A stretch of 64,000 nt of DNA. Origin: Trileptium ribeirensis. Its lineage: Eukaryota > Nematoda > Enoplea > Enoplida > Thoracostomopsidae. Below are positions 33,626 to 40,930 of the stretch, in pieces (the first letter of the stretch is position 1; each line of letters starts with the position of its first letter). The notes beneath the pieces were generated by a model, which saw nothing but the letters and a program-made list of their open reading frames with translations, had not been told where the DNA came from and ran no database searches. Both the position numbers and the translations under genes were made by a program. The DNA is taken from NCBI GenBank assembly GCA_030248225.1, contig JASANE010012636.1, forward strand, positions 62,001 to 126,000. Direction: 5' to 3'.

Positions 33626-34097
33626 CGAAATTAATTTGCTACAGCTAAGCAGGATTCTACACCGATTAACGTATAACCCTCAACGTTTTCGTGCTGGAAC
33701 TTTGAAATCTTCACACGGAAGTGTAATGCTATGGCCAAATGGCAAACTAGTCTTTCTGGGATACAAGTCAATGGATGATGTGCGTTTGGATGCGAACAAT
33801 ATGAAGAAAATTTTGAAAAATTTTGGATATCGGACAGATGAATTTGAATTTGATATTTGTTCAGTAACTGGACTCTGCAACTTGAATGATGTTATAAATT
33901 TGACTTGTTTATATGAGAAGCTGAGAGGCTTTTACACTGTTATATATTTACCTGAATTATTTCCAAGCTTGAGCTTTAGATATAAAACTGGTACCTTATC
34001 AGTTTTTAGAACAGGAAAAATTGTAATAACAGGTGTAAAGTCCCTCGGTGATATGTATGATATTGTCGATGATGTATGTGAATTAATTTTGAAGTAA
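33579..34097 (+). CDS. TATA-binding-protein homologue encoded by the Maverick, 172 aa
   Basis: Both imperfect repeats of the TBP saddle are present and nearly nothing else. Repeat 1 has I-x-N-L-V, YNPQRF (32-37) and WPNGKLVFLG (52-61). Repeat 2 has LPELFPSL (124-131) and FRTGKIVITGVKS (143-155), followed by the final helix ending ELILK. The DNA-kinking aromatic positions of TBP are occupied by F37, W52, F128 and F143, so three of four Phe are kept and one is Trp. There is no N-terminal extension. Length equals the TBP core (about 180 aa). It could recruit host Pol II factors or compete with host TBP. The start at 33,579 is chosen because the homology begins four residues later; the frame is open from 33,519. 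The gene lacks the promoter motif found before its neighbours. Confidence 0.88.
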   Translation: MDFKIINLVVKTATHNEINLLQLSRILHRLTYNPQRFRAGTLKSSHGSVMLWPNGKLVFLGYKSMDDVRLDANNMKKILKNFGYRTDEFEFDICSVTGLCNLNDVINLTCLYEKLRGFYTVIYLPELFPSLSFRYKTGTLSVFRTGKIVITGVKSLGDMYDIVDDVCELILK

Positions 34098-34116
34098 AGA
34101 TAAAACAATAGCACTA

Positions 34117-34126
34117 CATGAAAAGG
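34117..34126 (+). promoter_or_regulatory. ACATGAAAAG motif 6 (84-aa protein gene)
   Basis: Exact match beginning 37 bp upstream of the ATG at 34,154 and out of frame with it. It lies in a true intergenic gap, 20 bp after the TBP-like stop codon. Confidence 0.7.
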
Positions 34127-34153
34127 CTATCATAGTGCAGATAAACAGTTAAA

Positions 34154-34408
34154 ATGGAGATCATTGTTGTAAGAAAACTAAATGATTTGAAAGTGCAGCT
34201 TCCTATACCAATACAAGCCACTTTTGTTAACGTAATTGGATACAAGTTAGTTGGTTCAGTAGACAAAAATAAAATGCCTTATATGGTAAAGGCAAATTTT
34301 ATTGAAGCTAAAATTTTAAATTCAGGTTTTTCGGAAACCTTATGTGTTTTGACAGGACAAAAGGTAGATACGTGCTGTAAACTAAAGAGTATATACATAT
34401 ACCTCTGA
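34154..34408 (+). CDS. Small Maverick protein of unknown function, 84 aa
   Basis: The frame is intact from MEIIVVRKLNDLKVQL to CCKLKSIYIYL, with beta-strand-like alternation and no clear motif. It has a perfectly placed promoter motif upstream and is followed by a 135-bp gap with the next motif, which supports it as a real gene. I do not recognise a family. A truncated structural protein is possible. Confidence 0.55.
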   Translation: MEIIVVRKLNDLKVQLPIPIQATFVNVIGYKLVGSVDKNKMPYMVKANFIEAKILNSGFSETLCVLTGQKVDTCCKLKSIYIYL

Positions 34409-34497
34409 ATTGTTTTTTTGAAGTTACAGACAATGCGGGAAACGGGCTTTCTTCCCTTGCGGATAAAGTTTTGTACTTACATTTAAATTTTATAAAA

Positions 34498-34507
34498 ACA
34501 TGAAAAG
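34498..34507 (+). promoter_or_regulatory. ACATGAAAAG motif 7 (basic core-like protein gene)
   Basis: Exact match beginning 46 bp upstream of the ATG at 34,544 and out of frame with it. Confidence 0.7.
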
Positions 34508-34543
34508 GAATTAAACATTGTCTATTAAGCATTGTTCAAAACA

Positions 34544-34761
34544 ATGTCTATTAGTGTGAAGATCAATCCAGTGTTTCAAGGACAGAGATTAAAAACCAAG
34601 CGCAAGATTTTAAAATCCAAACGCAAGACTATGAAATTCAAGAAAAAAATCTAAAAGCCAAACGTCAAACGTTGAAACGAAAAAAGCTCAAAGTAGTCGG
34701 ACGAAGGTTTAAAATACATGAAAAGAAACTCAAACACCCAAAATCCAAGAAAATTTTCTAA
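34544..34761 (+). pseudogene. Lys/Arg-rich core-like protein, interrupted by a frameshift
   Basis: From the ATG at 34,544 the frame gives 36 residues (MSISVKINPVFQGQR...), then a run of KTKRK/KSKRK repeats, and stops at 34,654. The frame open to 34,761 (KAKRQTLKRKKLK... KSKKIF) continues the same basic, heptad-like repeat pattern. The two share an A7 run at 34,643-34,649 where a single-base change would swap frames. Such composition suits a DNA-condensing virion core protein (protamine or adenovirus VII/mu analogue), but there is no diagnostic motif. It lies immediately before the capsid gene. Confidence 0.55.
34716..34725 (+). promoter_or_regulatory. ACATGAAAAG motif 8 (capsid gene)
   Basis: Exact match inside the basic-protein gene, beginning 47 bp upstream of the capsid ATG at 34,763. 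The internal ATG is in frame with the capsid gene, so an upstream start at 34,718 cannot be excluded. Confidence 0.65.
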
Positions 34762-34762
34762 C

Positions 34763-36071
34763 ATGGACAACTGTGCAGTACAAAACCTTGACTGGAGTAG
34801 AAAACCTAAACAGCAGAATGAGATTGAAAGCTGTCAACTTGTAGAGTTTACAAGTGTCAGTGGACAGCAAATTGAGGATGCCGCAACACCATTGGAATTT
34901 AAGATTCCAAAATCTGACTACCTGGTTGATATGAATCAGCTATTTCTCAAATTCAAAGTGAAACTGATTGCTAAGCCAACCACCAGTCAACAAATCAACT
35001 CCAAAGAAGGTAGAAAAACGTCAAGCCCTTGGAAACCCAATTATGCATTGTAATCAATTTGGTTATGCAATATTTAGCCAAGTAGATGTCAAAATCAACA
35101 ACGAAATAATAACTTCAAACCAAGCAAACTATCCTTGGATGACATACATCTTAAACCTTTTACATTACTCTAGCGAGGAACGAAATTGCCATCTTCGAAC
35201 CGCTCTTTGGTTTCAAGATAGTGCCTATTCCATGGATAGTTTCGAAGACAATGATGGTGCTACAGCTAGACAAGCCTACTTTTTCAAGAGCGATGAGTGT
35301 ACTCTGTATTTACCGGTTGTTACTTCGGTTATATTCAATGGTGGATATCTACCACCACAAACGGAAGTATCTTTGAAGTTTTCCCGGAGCGCTCTATCTC
35401 AAATTGTTCAAACAAGAGACAATGCGCAATGTAATATGATTATCAGTGAACCGATACTCAAAGCAAGTCTTGTGAAGCTCAAAAGTGCCACGCTAGATTA
35501 CTGTGAAAAGTTATATCGATCGAAAGGAGCTCTCTACCCCTGTGTGACGGATGAACTGCGAACATTTGGATTAGGGAAGGACAACCAAAATTTCGATTAT
35601 ACAGTTTTCGAAGACGACTTGCCTCGACGGATATTCGTATAGATGGTTTCAAAAGACACTTATAATGGAAACGTTAGCAAGAATATCTTCAACCTAAAGC
35701 TTCCAGAAATGTCAAAGTTTCAAGTGCTTGTAAACAATCTAACATTACCAGGACAGACACCGCTCATCGTCAGCTCAAAAACTTGTCCTGAGGTTTATGC
35801 TAATTTGCTCCATGGTCTAAACTACCGGAACCGTGATCTTGGGTTTTCACCAATCGATATGTTTGGAGGATTTGGTGTATTTGCTGTGGATGTGTCTCCA
35901 GATCATTCAAGCAGCTGTGGAAACTACATTTCTAAAGTAAAGGATGGAAATCTAAGGTTAATAATAGACTTTGCTAAGACGCTAAACGAATCCATGGTCC
36001 TATTTGTGATGTGTGAATTTACGAAGACTTTGAAGATAACTAAAGATGACAATAAAATTGAGTGGTTGTAA
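34763..36071 (+). pseudogene. Major capsid protein (double jelly-roll, hexon-like), broken by frameshift and TAG
   Basis: Homologue of the Polinton/adintovirus capsid protein that would form the icosahedral shell. N-terminal part: EFKIPKSDYLVDMNQLFL, the first strands. Middle part: FGYAIFSQVDVKINN, then YPWMTYILNLLHYSSEE. C-terminal part: GNVSKNIFNLKLPE and GGFGVFAVDVSPDHSS, then LRLIIDFAKTL and LFVMCEF. The first segment ends at a stop at 35,051-35,053 and the homology continues one frame over from about 35,050 to 35,639. A single TAG at 35,640-35,642 then separates this from a final in-frame segment to 36,071. Total span, about 435 codons, suits the family. Neither stop looks programmed. 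The assignment rests on pattern order and not on an alignment score. Confidence 0.8.
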
Positions 36072-36133
36072 CTTTGTGTTGTATCTTATTGTATCCATTT
36101 GTGTATTTTTAAATAAAAAAACAAAAAAATAGC

Positions 36134-36143
36134 ACATGAAAAG
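36134..36143 (+). promoter_or_regulatory. ACATGAAAAG motif 9 (58-aa basic protein gene)
   Basis: Exact match beginning 44 bp upstream of the ATG at 36,178; an in-frame ATG also lies in the motif (36,136). Confidence 0.65.
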
Positions 36144-36177
36144 GATTGTATCCTGTATATATATTTATATATTCATT

Positions 36178-36354
36178 ATGCATGCAGTACGTAAATTTTT
36201 CATGAAGCGTAAACGTGATGAGGATATTATTAGGGAATACAAACGACGGATTGCCGAATACAAGGAGCAGGAGGCTCAGGGAATGGACGTACCGGACACA
36301 TTTCCACCCTCTGTGGAGTTGAGGGAATTTCTGCGAAAACGAGGGAAGCGATAG
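36178..36354 (+). CDS. Small basic Maverick protein, 58 aa
   Basis: The protein starts MHAVRKFFMKRKRDED and contains a Glu/Arg-rich, probably helical stretch (REYKRRIAEYKEQEAQG), ending REFLRKRGKR. It is intact, with the promoter motif in place. Function is unknown. Charge and size would suit a virion accessory or nuclear protein, but nothing is diagnostic. Confidence 0.55.
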   Translation: MHAVRKFFMKRKRDEDIIREYKRRIAEYKEQEAQGMDVPDTFPPSVELREFLRKRGKR

Positions 36355-37562
36355 TTTATTTTGATTTTGGATGCTTTTTGCATCCAGCACAGATGTATGT
36401 AGCATGTCTACAGATGTGTGAACAATCTACTGTTACTTGTAATCAACAGTACAAAATAATTATGCTTGAAATTTAAATATGTTGGCTGCTTATTTTTGTG
36501 ATTTGGGCTCCCAGTAAGGAGATAGAGCCCGTCAAAGGTTCATACTACAAACTCAAAATTTGTTCAAAGTGCCCCAATGTCTACATTTTTGGATTCCCCG
36601 TACCCGAAAACCTTTCTTCAAGTTTTACAAAATTTGGTTATTTTTGGGATTTGGGCTCCCAGTAAGGAGAGAGAGCCCGTCAAAGTCCTAGGGAGCAAAG
36701 CTATTACTTGTCCAAATAGCGTCAATGACTACATTTTTGGATACGATGTAACATTGCTACAAGTATGTAACTATAATGTGTTGAGATACTTATTTAGCGG
36801 CACTTAAATCAGAGTGAACAGTAATAGCGAGAAACCCCCTATAAGCAGTAACAGTACAAAATTAAATAAGGGAATGAAATCACAATCATCGAAAATTATG
36901 AACCAGATACGTGTAAAACTACTAGGTTAAGTGCTTAGAGCAAAAGATAACTCGAACAAACAGTGAAACTACTTCAAAATAATATGATTTAAGACAATAA
37001 GACAAAATAAGACAGACATAGCTATAAAAGCAGGGAAAAGGTTAAGGGCTGAAGCAGCATTAAAAATGCTCTCACGTTACAGCACTCCAAAGTAACCAAC
37101 AAAAGCGTACAACTTGATCAAAGACACAGGCAGTAATCTTCCTAGTAGCGTAAATTGAGAATGAAAATTGAAGGGTTTATATAGTATAAGAATTTGCCTC
37201 GGGCGTTATTTAGTTAGTGGACCATAAAATCGGATGTTTGGAGGTGGGTTAAACGATAGTTTTAAAATCGGATGTTGAAAAATTAAATATTTTGCCAGTT
37301 GAGATCATTAATTGTAATTAGGAATTCCCAGTTTCACGTGAATCACTGCAAAATCGTATGCGAATAAACTTCACCTTCGTAGGAATTGTACCAACTGGTT
37401 ATTAATCAGACCACGCGTTTTCAATTTCTAAAGGCCTAGTTCACGTGAATAATTACGTAAAGATTCTATTCATAAAACTTCATTTTCGTAAAATTATAAA
37501 AGTTTAAAGTATTTCCCACCTACTACCTGAATTCTTCAAGGTCAACTGTAGGTTGGTATAGG
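36355..37562. other. Non-coding right-hand part of the Maverick
   Basis: I find no supportable gene over 1.2 kb. A unit of about 148 bp occurs twice (from 36,491 and from 36,639); each has the 6-bp stem GGGCTC/GAGCCC around ccagtaaggaga. The rest is AT-rich. The usual Polinton protease and penton genes are not here. Confidence 0.5.
36491..36780 (+). repeat. Tandem duplication (about 148 bp) with hairpin
   Basis: Copies starting at 36,491 and 36,639 share gggctcccagtaaggaga and, further on, ctacatttttggat. Each contains the inverted hexamers GGGCTC and GAGCCC, able to form a hairpin. Function is unknown; 3'-end formation of capsid-region transcripts is one possibility. Confidence 0.6.
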
Positions 37563-37569
37563 TATAAAA
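37563..37569 (+). promoter_or_regulatory. TATA box of the chromodomain cargo gene
   Basis: TATAAAA lies 123 bp upstream of the ATG at 37,686. The gene lacks the ACATGAAAAG motif. Confidence 0.5.
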
Positions 37570-37685
37570 CAGGTGACGCAGCTGTTAGAAACATTTCACT
37601 TTGAACAGTTACTGTTGTCTACATTCTAAACTAGCCATTCGGTTGTGTCGCTATTTGGGTTTCGAGCTTTGTTGTTATTGTAATT

Positions 37686-39564
37686 ATGGATGCTTTCGCG
37701 CTTGCTCCAGTTTTTGACACGTTTGATGTTGAAGACATAGTAAATGTGGTAAGTAAGTTTTGCTTTAGTGTAAAGGTATTTTGATCCTTTTCCTGCATCT
37801 ATTATCCTTGTTTATTGCTTGAAAAGTTTGCCTAATATTGTTTGCTAAGTAGTAAAGCCAAGGTACTACATAGATGAATTTAAATTAAGCAAATGTTGGG
37901 AATATCATAGGTCAAGCATAACCCATTCGGTATGTTTAATTTAAGTAAATTCTTCGTCTGTCTTTAACACGAGTAATTTTCACACATTAAATTGCAGAAG
38001 TACGAAGATAATCAGCTTCTTTTCGAAGTCTGTTGGAAACCTTCATGGGTACCAGAATACGATCTCTACAACTGTGAAAAATTGTTGGCAAAATACTACC
38101 TGCAGCCGAGCACTGTCAACTATGACTATCACCAACAGACCCAGCCACCGTGTTTATCGCAGGACTATGTATCCAGTGAAAAGGAACAATATAAGTTGAA
38201 CAAGATCCTATACTTGGTAAGTCCAGTGTTCAATGGTAGGAAGAGCTACGTTTGATTGATATATAGCAGTATGTCTGATAACTGTTCTGACAGAAAGCAA
38301 CAAAATTGTGAAAGTATGTTGTTTTAACAAAAGAAAAACGCAACACATAAAAAATACAAACCCCGTGCAAGAACAAAATAAACATTTATAAGTATAGCTC
38401 AGCGATGTGCGGTAGTTGCGACCTCACCAGTTTAGTCGTTTCGTATAGAATATTGCAAAATTTGGTGGCTATCAAAATTAATTGGTCGCCGCTGTGGATG
38501 GTATAAATACATAAAATGCGTCCATATGACTGCATAGCTATATCAGACATTCACATTGCTTCTAGCATAAAAATTTTTTCTATTACATAACTGAGAGATG
38601 AAGTGCATTGTATTCGCTGGGTTTATACCCATGATATGTCAAGCATTAGTGTTACTTCGGTGTTGTGTGGTTTCGAGATAGCTTCAGCCTGTGCACAATT
38701 TATTCATGTAGGATCTGACAATTTTGAAGAACCTACAGCTGTGCATACAACAGCGCTACAACTCACCTTACGCAATTTTCTGTATTGCTAGTTTTCTAAA
38801 AATGTTTTTTAATTATAGCTTAGGTGCGTCCTATTGTAGCCAGCTACGGTAGGATTAAATGTTACGTGACCCATTACGCTGGAGCGGAAAGAGGTTCAAA
38901 TATGAAGGGAAACATCCAATTACTTGATTTATAGGCGTTAATCTGCTTAAAAATTTTAGATTGGCTAAGTCGAGACACATAAATACTGAGAAATTTTCTA
39001 TGTCTACAAACACTATTTCCTAAGTACTTTCTCATAATACATTGTCTAGATCCTAGACATAAACATAAAGATGGTGTTAATTGTATGTTATGTACAAAAA
39101 CGTTGTTAAAACATTTTTGATATACTTAAGTATAGTTTAAAAATAAACTTACAAGTAATATTGTCTTATTCAGTTATTATGAAGGCGTGGAGTAAGACTT
39201 AGGAACCAGTTTTTAAGGTTACTGTTTCTAGGACGAAAATGATGACGGTCAAAGCATGGCACAGGTACGATGGGAGAATACAATAGAGCCGCTGGAAAAC
39301 ATACAGGGCTGTGATCGATTTCTATTAAAATTCATAAAATTTGATTCGCTGCCAGTGATAAAGATCTGTGATATACCATTTGAGTGCTACGATGGCATGA
39401 ATATGGAATGGGGGAGGAAGAAGAGAAAATATTTCAACAGGTGCAAAATGATCCACTATGGAAAATTATGGATAATTGATATTGTTTTATTGTTATCCTA
39501 CCGGTCGCTGGGTCCTGTTGACCATAGGCTTGACCTATGGCTTGCGGCTGATGGTGACCGGTAG
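37686..39564 (+). CDS. Spliced chromodomain gene carried by the Maverick (204 aa)
   Basis: Three exons join in phase 0 with good GT-AG sites: 37686-37748 (ends before GTAAGT), 37998-38216 (TTGCAG / GTAAGT) and 39232-39564 (TTCTAG acceptor). The product begins MDAFALAPVFDTFDVEDIVNV and forms a chromodomain across the first junction (FDVEDIVNV, then LLFEVCWKPSWVPEYDLYNC, then LLAKYY). A second chromo-like half (MAQVRWENTIEPLENIQGC, LLKFI) lies in exon 3. The frame runs through the inner edge of the right TIR and stops there; a weak donor (CAG|GTGCAA) at 39,441 is an alternative end. Introns are unusual for a Polinton gene and suggest capture from the host. It may read histone methylation and steer integration or silencing. 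Confidence 0.65.
38217..39231 (+). other. Intron 2 of the chromodomain cargo gene
   Basis: The intron runs from GTAAGT to TTTCTAG. It is AT-rich and I find no additional exon or gene inside. Confidence 0.5.
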
Positions 39565-39861
39565 GGGTGTTTGTTTGTTAATAAATCATTATTTTATACA
39601 ATCTCAGATAATGAATAATTACCCTTTGGGTTAATTATTCATTATCCTCGCTTCTGGAACCCAGCTTCGCTGGGACTGTTGGGTTTGAGAGCTGTGCTGG
39701 GACTGTTGGGTTTGACAGCTGCGATTGATTGATTAGCTAGATATGCTAATTAATCACCCTCCGGATGACGTCACGTGACCCGGGGTAATTAATCATTATT
39801 TCTCCTAAAAATTTGACAGGTCATTAATCATCTGGAGTAGAAACCTCTTTTTCCTACTACT
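39474..39861 (-). repeat. Maverick right terminal inverted repeat
   Basis: Reverse complement of the left TIR with only a few differences, ending CCTACTACT at 39,861. The 40-bp palindrome recurs at 39,607-39,646. Confidence 0.95.
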
Positions 39862-39867
39862 CACATA
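39862..39867. repeat. Maverick right target-site duplication CACATA
   Basis: Identical to 24,914-24,919. Confidence 0.95.
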
Positions 39868-39910
39868 CACACAGACGGGATTTAAAATATTTCAGCCCTG
39901 CAACACAATC
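39868..39910 (-). repeat. Dispersed repeat R2, copy 1 right part
   Basis: The sequence after the Maverick (cacacagacggg, then gccctgcaacacaatct) matches the reverse complement of the R2 copy at 48.9 kb (cacacagacgga, then gcccctgcaacacacaatct). This shows that the Maverick split one R2 copy. Confidence 0.7.
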
Positions 39911-39984
39911 TCCAATTGTTTCTAGCCCACCGTGGATGGAACATGAAAAAACATTTCATTTTATGACGCCACATATTATCAAAG

Positions 39985-40173
39985 GTGTCTCGGGCGGTAC
40001 TAGAAACAGGTCGACGCAGGTTAGTTCCGGTAAATTTAACTGGACAGGAGCACATTAAATCGGTTGGCGATAGAAAAAACTGGAGCCAGTGCAATGAGTG
40101 TGATCAATGGCAACATGAAAACTGCAGTGGAAGAACCACTAAAAGATACTTCTTTTGCATATATTGTTTATGA
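39985..40173 (+). pseudogene. PHD-finger-like fragment
   Basis: A frame with no ATG (first codon considered is GTG) ends in NWSQCNECDQWQHENC and then FFCIYCL. The spacing C-x2-C-x4-H-x2-C-x10-C-x2-C with the Trp before H matches the second half of a PHD finger. The first Cys pair is missing. It lies just outside the Maverick and is probably a transposon or retrogene relic; the source is unknown. Confidence 0.45.
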
Positions 40174-40930
40174 ATATATATTGGTACTTGGTAAGGGGGT
40201 CTGGATTCATAGAACTAACTATTTCTAGCAGCCTGTACCTCCGACTGGTGTTTTTGATTTTTTAAGAGTTTCGATTTTTTCCGATTCTATCCGAGCCTGT
40301 TAGCACATTAACTATATAATTACTGAAATTCTAAACTTTTATAGACTCAAAACCTATTAACTAGAAATCTGTTTTTATGTGCCGCACATTATGGGTATGA
40401 TGTCGCACATTAAGAATACAGTGTCTCACATTCGGGATGGTGTCCTAACCTGCGACGACAACAGGTTTTTTACAGCTGGTTTAAGATTTTAGGTTTTTCA
40501 GTGAACCTAAATCCACGAAATTTAGTTAAGTGAACCTAAATCCACGAACCCTTGCAGAAATTCTCTGCTCAATTTTGTTGTTTATGATTCTTTTCATTAT
40601 TTTGTTATATTTGTTCGTTTCAAGAAGGAAACAATTTCCATTTTGGTTCAATTTTTGGTGTCGCACATTTGGCGACCATACTATATAGTGCGCTAAAGGC
40701 CCAAAGGGTAGGTGGATATAGTTCTTGTTGATCTGTATGGCTGAGGCAGGATTTGAAGCTTGTACTTTGGTAGACGCCGAATAAACTTCTTGTGTCAAAG
40801 CTGTTCGCTGATTTGTCTCAATATTTACGAGTTGTTAATAATCGTTGCGGTAATCGCCTGTGGATTTTCATCTCTTAAATTTTTATGCACTAAACTAAAA
40901 TTTTTTTAAAGCAGAAATTGTTAACTAGCG
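40174..40930. other. SCP2 upstream region
   Basis: No gene is seen. GTCGCACATT-type words occur at 40,381-40,455 and near 40,660, inverted relative to those at 23.0-23.5 kb. The SCP2 promoter should lie here, but no core element is clear. Confidence 0.45.

Larger units (their letters stand above)
24920..39861 (+). mobile_element. Maverick/Polinton virus-like transposon, 14,942 bp
   Basis: The element is bounded by ~388-bp TIRs starting AGTAGTAGG and flanked by the 6-bp duplication CACATA. It encodes the Polinton hallmark set: protein-primed DNA polymerase B, a chromodomain integrase, an FtsK/A32-like ATPase and a double-jelly-roll capsid protein. Additional genes are a NADAR enzyme, a TBP homologue, a membrane protein, small basic proteins and a spliced chromodomain gene. 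The TIRs differ at only a few positions, indicating a fairly recent insertion, yet polymerase, integrase, core and capsid genes carry frameshifts or stops. I found no adenain-like protease and no obvious penton (minor capsid) gene, both usual in the family. It sits about 1 kb upstream of the SCP2 gene. Confidence 0.97.

Noticed and set aside
34763..36071. Programmed frameshift or stop readthrough in the capsid gene
   Set aside because: No slippery heptamer or obvious structure at the breaks, and three other genes of the element carry similar lesions; decay is simpler.
29759..36143. ACATGAAAAG as a shared start codon context (Met-Lys-Arg/Ser) rather than a promoter
   Set aside because: In at least five of the ten cases the embedded ATG is out of frame with the gene downstream, and the constant feature is distance, not frame.
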